Shown here: piece by piece, positions 62,695 to 64,000 of the stretch
How the letters are laid out: the number at the start of each line of letters is the position of its first letter
Numbering within the stretch: the first letter of the stretch is position 1
From: Winogradskyella sediminis
GTDB lineage: Bacteria; Bacteroidota; Bacteroidia; Flavobacteriales; Flavobacteriaceae
Assembly (NCBI RefSeq): GCF_003387355.1
Contig: NZ_QUNH01000001.1
Location: 1,622,023 to 1,686,022 of the forward strand
Direction: 5' to 3'
DNA length: 64,000 bases
Notes under the pieces: model-generated
The model's database searches: none
Told to the model about the DNA's origin: nothing
What the model saw: only the letters and a program-made list of their open reading frames with translations
Position numbers and translations under genes: made by a program

Positions 62695-64000
62695 ACTTTT
62701 CTAGTCTTCGGTATAATGCAGCTCTGGTAATGCCTAATTCTTTGGCCGATTTAGAAACATTCCCCTTGTTTTTTTCAAGCACATTGAGAATTGCATTTTT
62801 TTCGATGTCATCTAAATTAAGGCTTTGAGTTGATATGCTAGGAGTTGAGGTAGATCGTTCTATTGAAGAAAACACTAAATCATCAGGTTTTAAAACCGAA
62901 CCATCGGTCATTATTACGGCACGTTCTAAAACGTATTGCAATTCTCTAACATTACCTGGAAAATCGTGTTTTTTTAATTTTGAGATAAATCCGGAATCAA
63001 AAGAAAACGGATTTTTATTATATTTTTCGGCATACTGTGCTACAAAATGATGAGCCAATTCAGTAATATCAGTACCACGATCTCTTAATGGAGGAGCCAC
63101 AATATCAACCGTATTAATCCTGTATATTAAATCTTTCCTGAACCGCTTTTCATCAGCTAAAATTTGAGGATTAATATTAGTAGCGCAAATTAATCGAATA
63201 TCAATAGGGATTGGGTCATTTGAGCCCAAAGGAGTCACGTGTCTATTTTGTAAGACGGTAAGTAATCGGGCTTGCTGACTCAAACTAATATTTCCTATTT
63301 CATCTAAAAATAAAGTGCCACCATGGGCGGCTTCAAAACGGCCTTTTCTGTCTTCTCTTGCGTCTGTAAACGCTCCTTTTTTATAGCCAAATAATTCACT
63401 TTCGAATAATGATTCGGTTAAAGCACCAACATCGACTTTTACAAACGGTTGGTGTTTTCTGTTGGAGTTATCATGAAGCGCACGAGCAATTAAATCTTTA
63501 CCTGTACCGTTTTCACCAAGGATTAAAACGTTGGCATCTGTTGGTGCTACTTTTTTGAGCTTTGTAAAGACATCCGTCATCACATCACTAGTGCCAATAA
63601 TTTCAACAGAATTGCTGTGAAGCTGGTTCTTTGAGAGCTTTTGCGATTTTTTCTGACTCAGAATAGTTGTGATGGTTTCTACTATTTTTTCATTCTTCCA
63701 AGGTTTCATTAAAAAGTCAGATGCACCTTCTTTTAAACCGCGTATGGCTAAATCAATATCAGCATAAGCGGTCATTAAAATCACAGCTGTTTCTGGTTTT
63801 AACTGTCGGATTTTGTTCAGCCAAAAAATACCTTCGTTTCCCGTATTGACTAAGCCATTAAAATTCATGTCTAGAATAATAATATCGTAATTAGCTTGCG
63901 CTATTTGAGAGGTAATATTACTTGGGTTTTTCTCCGTAACCACAGTTTTAACCAGCGGTTTTAATAGCAATCGCAATGCTGTTAATACATCAACATCATC
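62684..64000 (-). CDS. Sigma-54-dependent response regulator (NtrC family), N-terminus beyond window edge
   Basis: The frame runs off the right end; the first visible residues are DDVDVLTALRLLLKP, so only the first few receiver residues are missing. The receiver has phospho-Asp in IIILDMNF. The AAA+ domain has Walker A GENGTGKD and Walker B GGTLFLDEIGN, with arginine fingers in LRDRGTDITEL. The sigma-54 contact loop reads GAFTDA instead of GAFTGA. The C-terminus is a Fis-type HTH (GNVSKSAKELGITRAALYRR). It is probably phosphorylated by the kinase encoded downstream. Confidence 0.92.
   Translation of the reverse strand, partial: DDVDVLTALRLLLKPLVKTVVTEKNPSNITSQIAQANYDIIILDMNFNGLVNTGNEGIFWLNKIRQLKPETAVILMTAYADIDLAIRGLKEGASDFLMKPWKNEKIVETITTILSQKKSQKLSKNQLHSNSVEIIGTSDVMTDVFTKLKKVAPTDANVLILGENGTGKDLIARALHDNSNRKHQPFVKVDVGALTESLFESELFGYKKGAFTDAREDRKGRFEAAHGGTLFLDEIGNISLSQQARLLTVLQNRHVTPLGSNDPIPIDIRLICATNINPQILADEKRFRKDLIYRINTVDIVAPPLRDRGTDITELAHHFVAQYAEKYNKNPFSFDSGFISKLKKHDFPGNVRELQYVLERAVIMTDGSVLKPDDLVFSSIERSTSTPSISTQSLNLDDIEKNAILNVLEKNKGNVSKSAKELGITRAALYRRLEKYEL

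Overview
The window looks like one contiguous stretch of a chromosome from a marine-type member of the Flavobacteriaceae (Bacteroidota). The DNA is AT-rich. Many genes are preceded by the Bacteroidota promoter form TTG-N19-TAnnTTTG instead of a Shine-Dalgarno sequence. Several secreted proteins end in type IX secretion (T9SS) sorting domains, and the families present (DUF3078, DUF4197, class III glutamine synthetase, fused IcmF mutase, YpdA bacillithiol reductase) are typical of this family. No phage, insertion sequence or CRISPR array was seen. Most of the window is ordinary core genome; the unusual points are small elements between the large genes.

Layout. 1-1.3 kb: a cut-off YeeE/YedE sulfur transporter and its Crp/Fnr regulator, then tRNA-Arg. 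1.7-10.2 kb: a 50-residue small gene, a secreted endonuclease I, a BlaI/BlaR1-like repressor-sensor pair with a clear operator, a Ca/Na antiporter and a three-module T9SS surface protein. 10.5-16.9 kb: divergent class II and class III glutamine synthetases, a small exported peptide, a frameshifted beta-barrel remnant, purM and a DUF3078 protein. 16.9-26.2 kb: a minimal ABC pair, prfA, pyrF, a corrinoid-binding-like protein, small lipoproteins, a large T9SS type B protein and purU. 26.3-31.2 kb: icmF, then a 33-residue protein with 11 cysteines, a sigZ-type ECF sigma factor with a Cys/His tail, and a half-length DEAD-box protein. 31.2-39.1 kb: assorted housekeeping genes including ypdA, kdsA and typA. 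39.3-49.6 kb: a surface-polysaccharide cluster with fdtA/fdtB-type amino-sugar genes, two tandem flippases, a PhyH-like dioxygenase and four glycosyltransferases. 49.6-56.7 kb: ftsE and a trpE-G-D-C-F-B operon on the minus strand, with no trpA next to it. 56.8-64 kb: YceI and MarR, two rhodaneses, a DsbD-like protein and an NtrC-type two-component system.

How the parts may work together. The most interesting link is between 29.8 and 58.0 kb. The promoter in front of the Cys-rich mini-protein and sigZ, and the promoter in front of the first rhodanese, share TTTTG-N19-ACGTCTAT. The second half resembles an ECF -10 element. This suggests a small thiol or metal stress regulon controlled by the local SigZ and including sulfur-transfer proteins. 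The second strong finding is a classic attenuation leader for the trp operon: an 18-residue leader peptide with three consecutive Trp codons, followed by a 14-bp terminator hairpin before trpE. Palindromic repeats of about 75 bp sit in three of the trp intergenic gaps, and one supplies the last codons of trpF.
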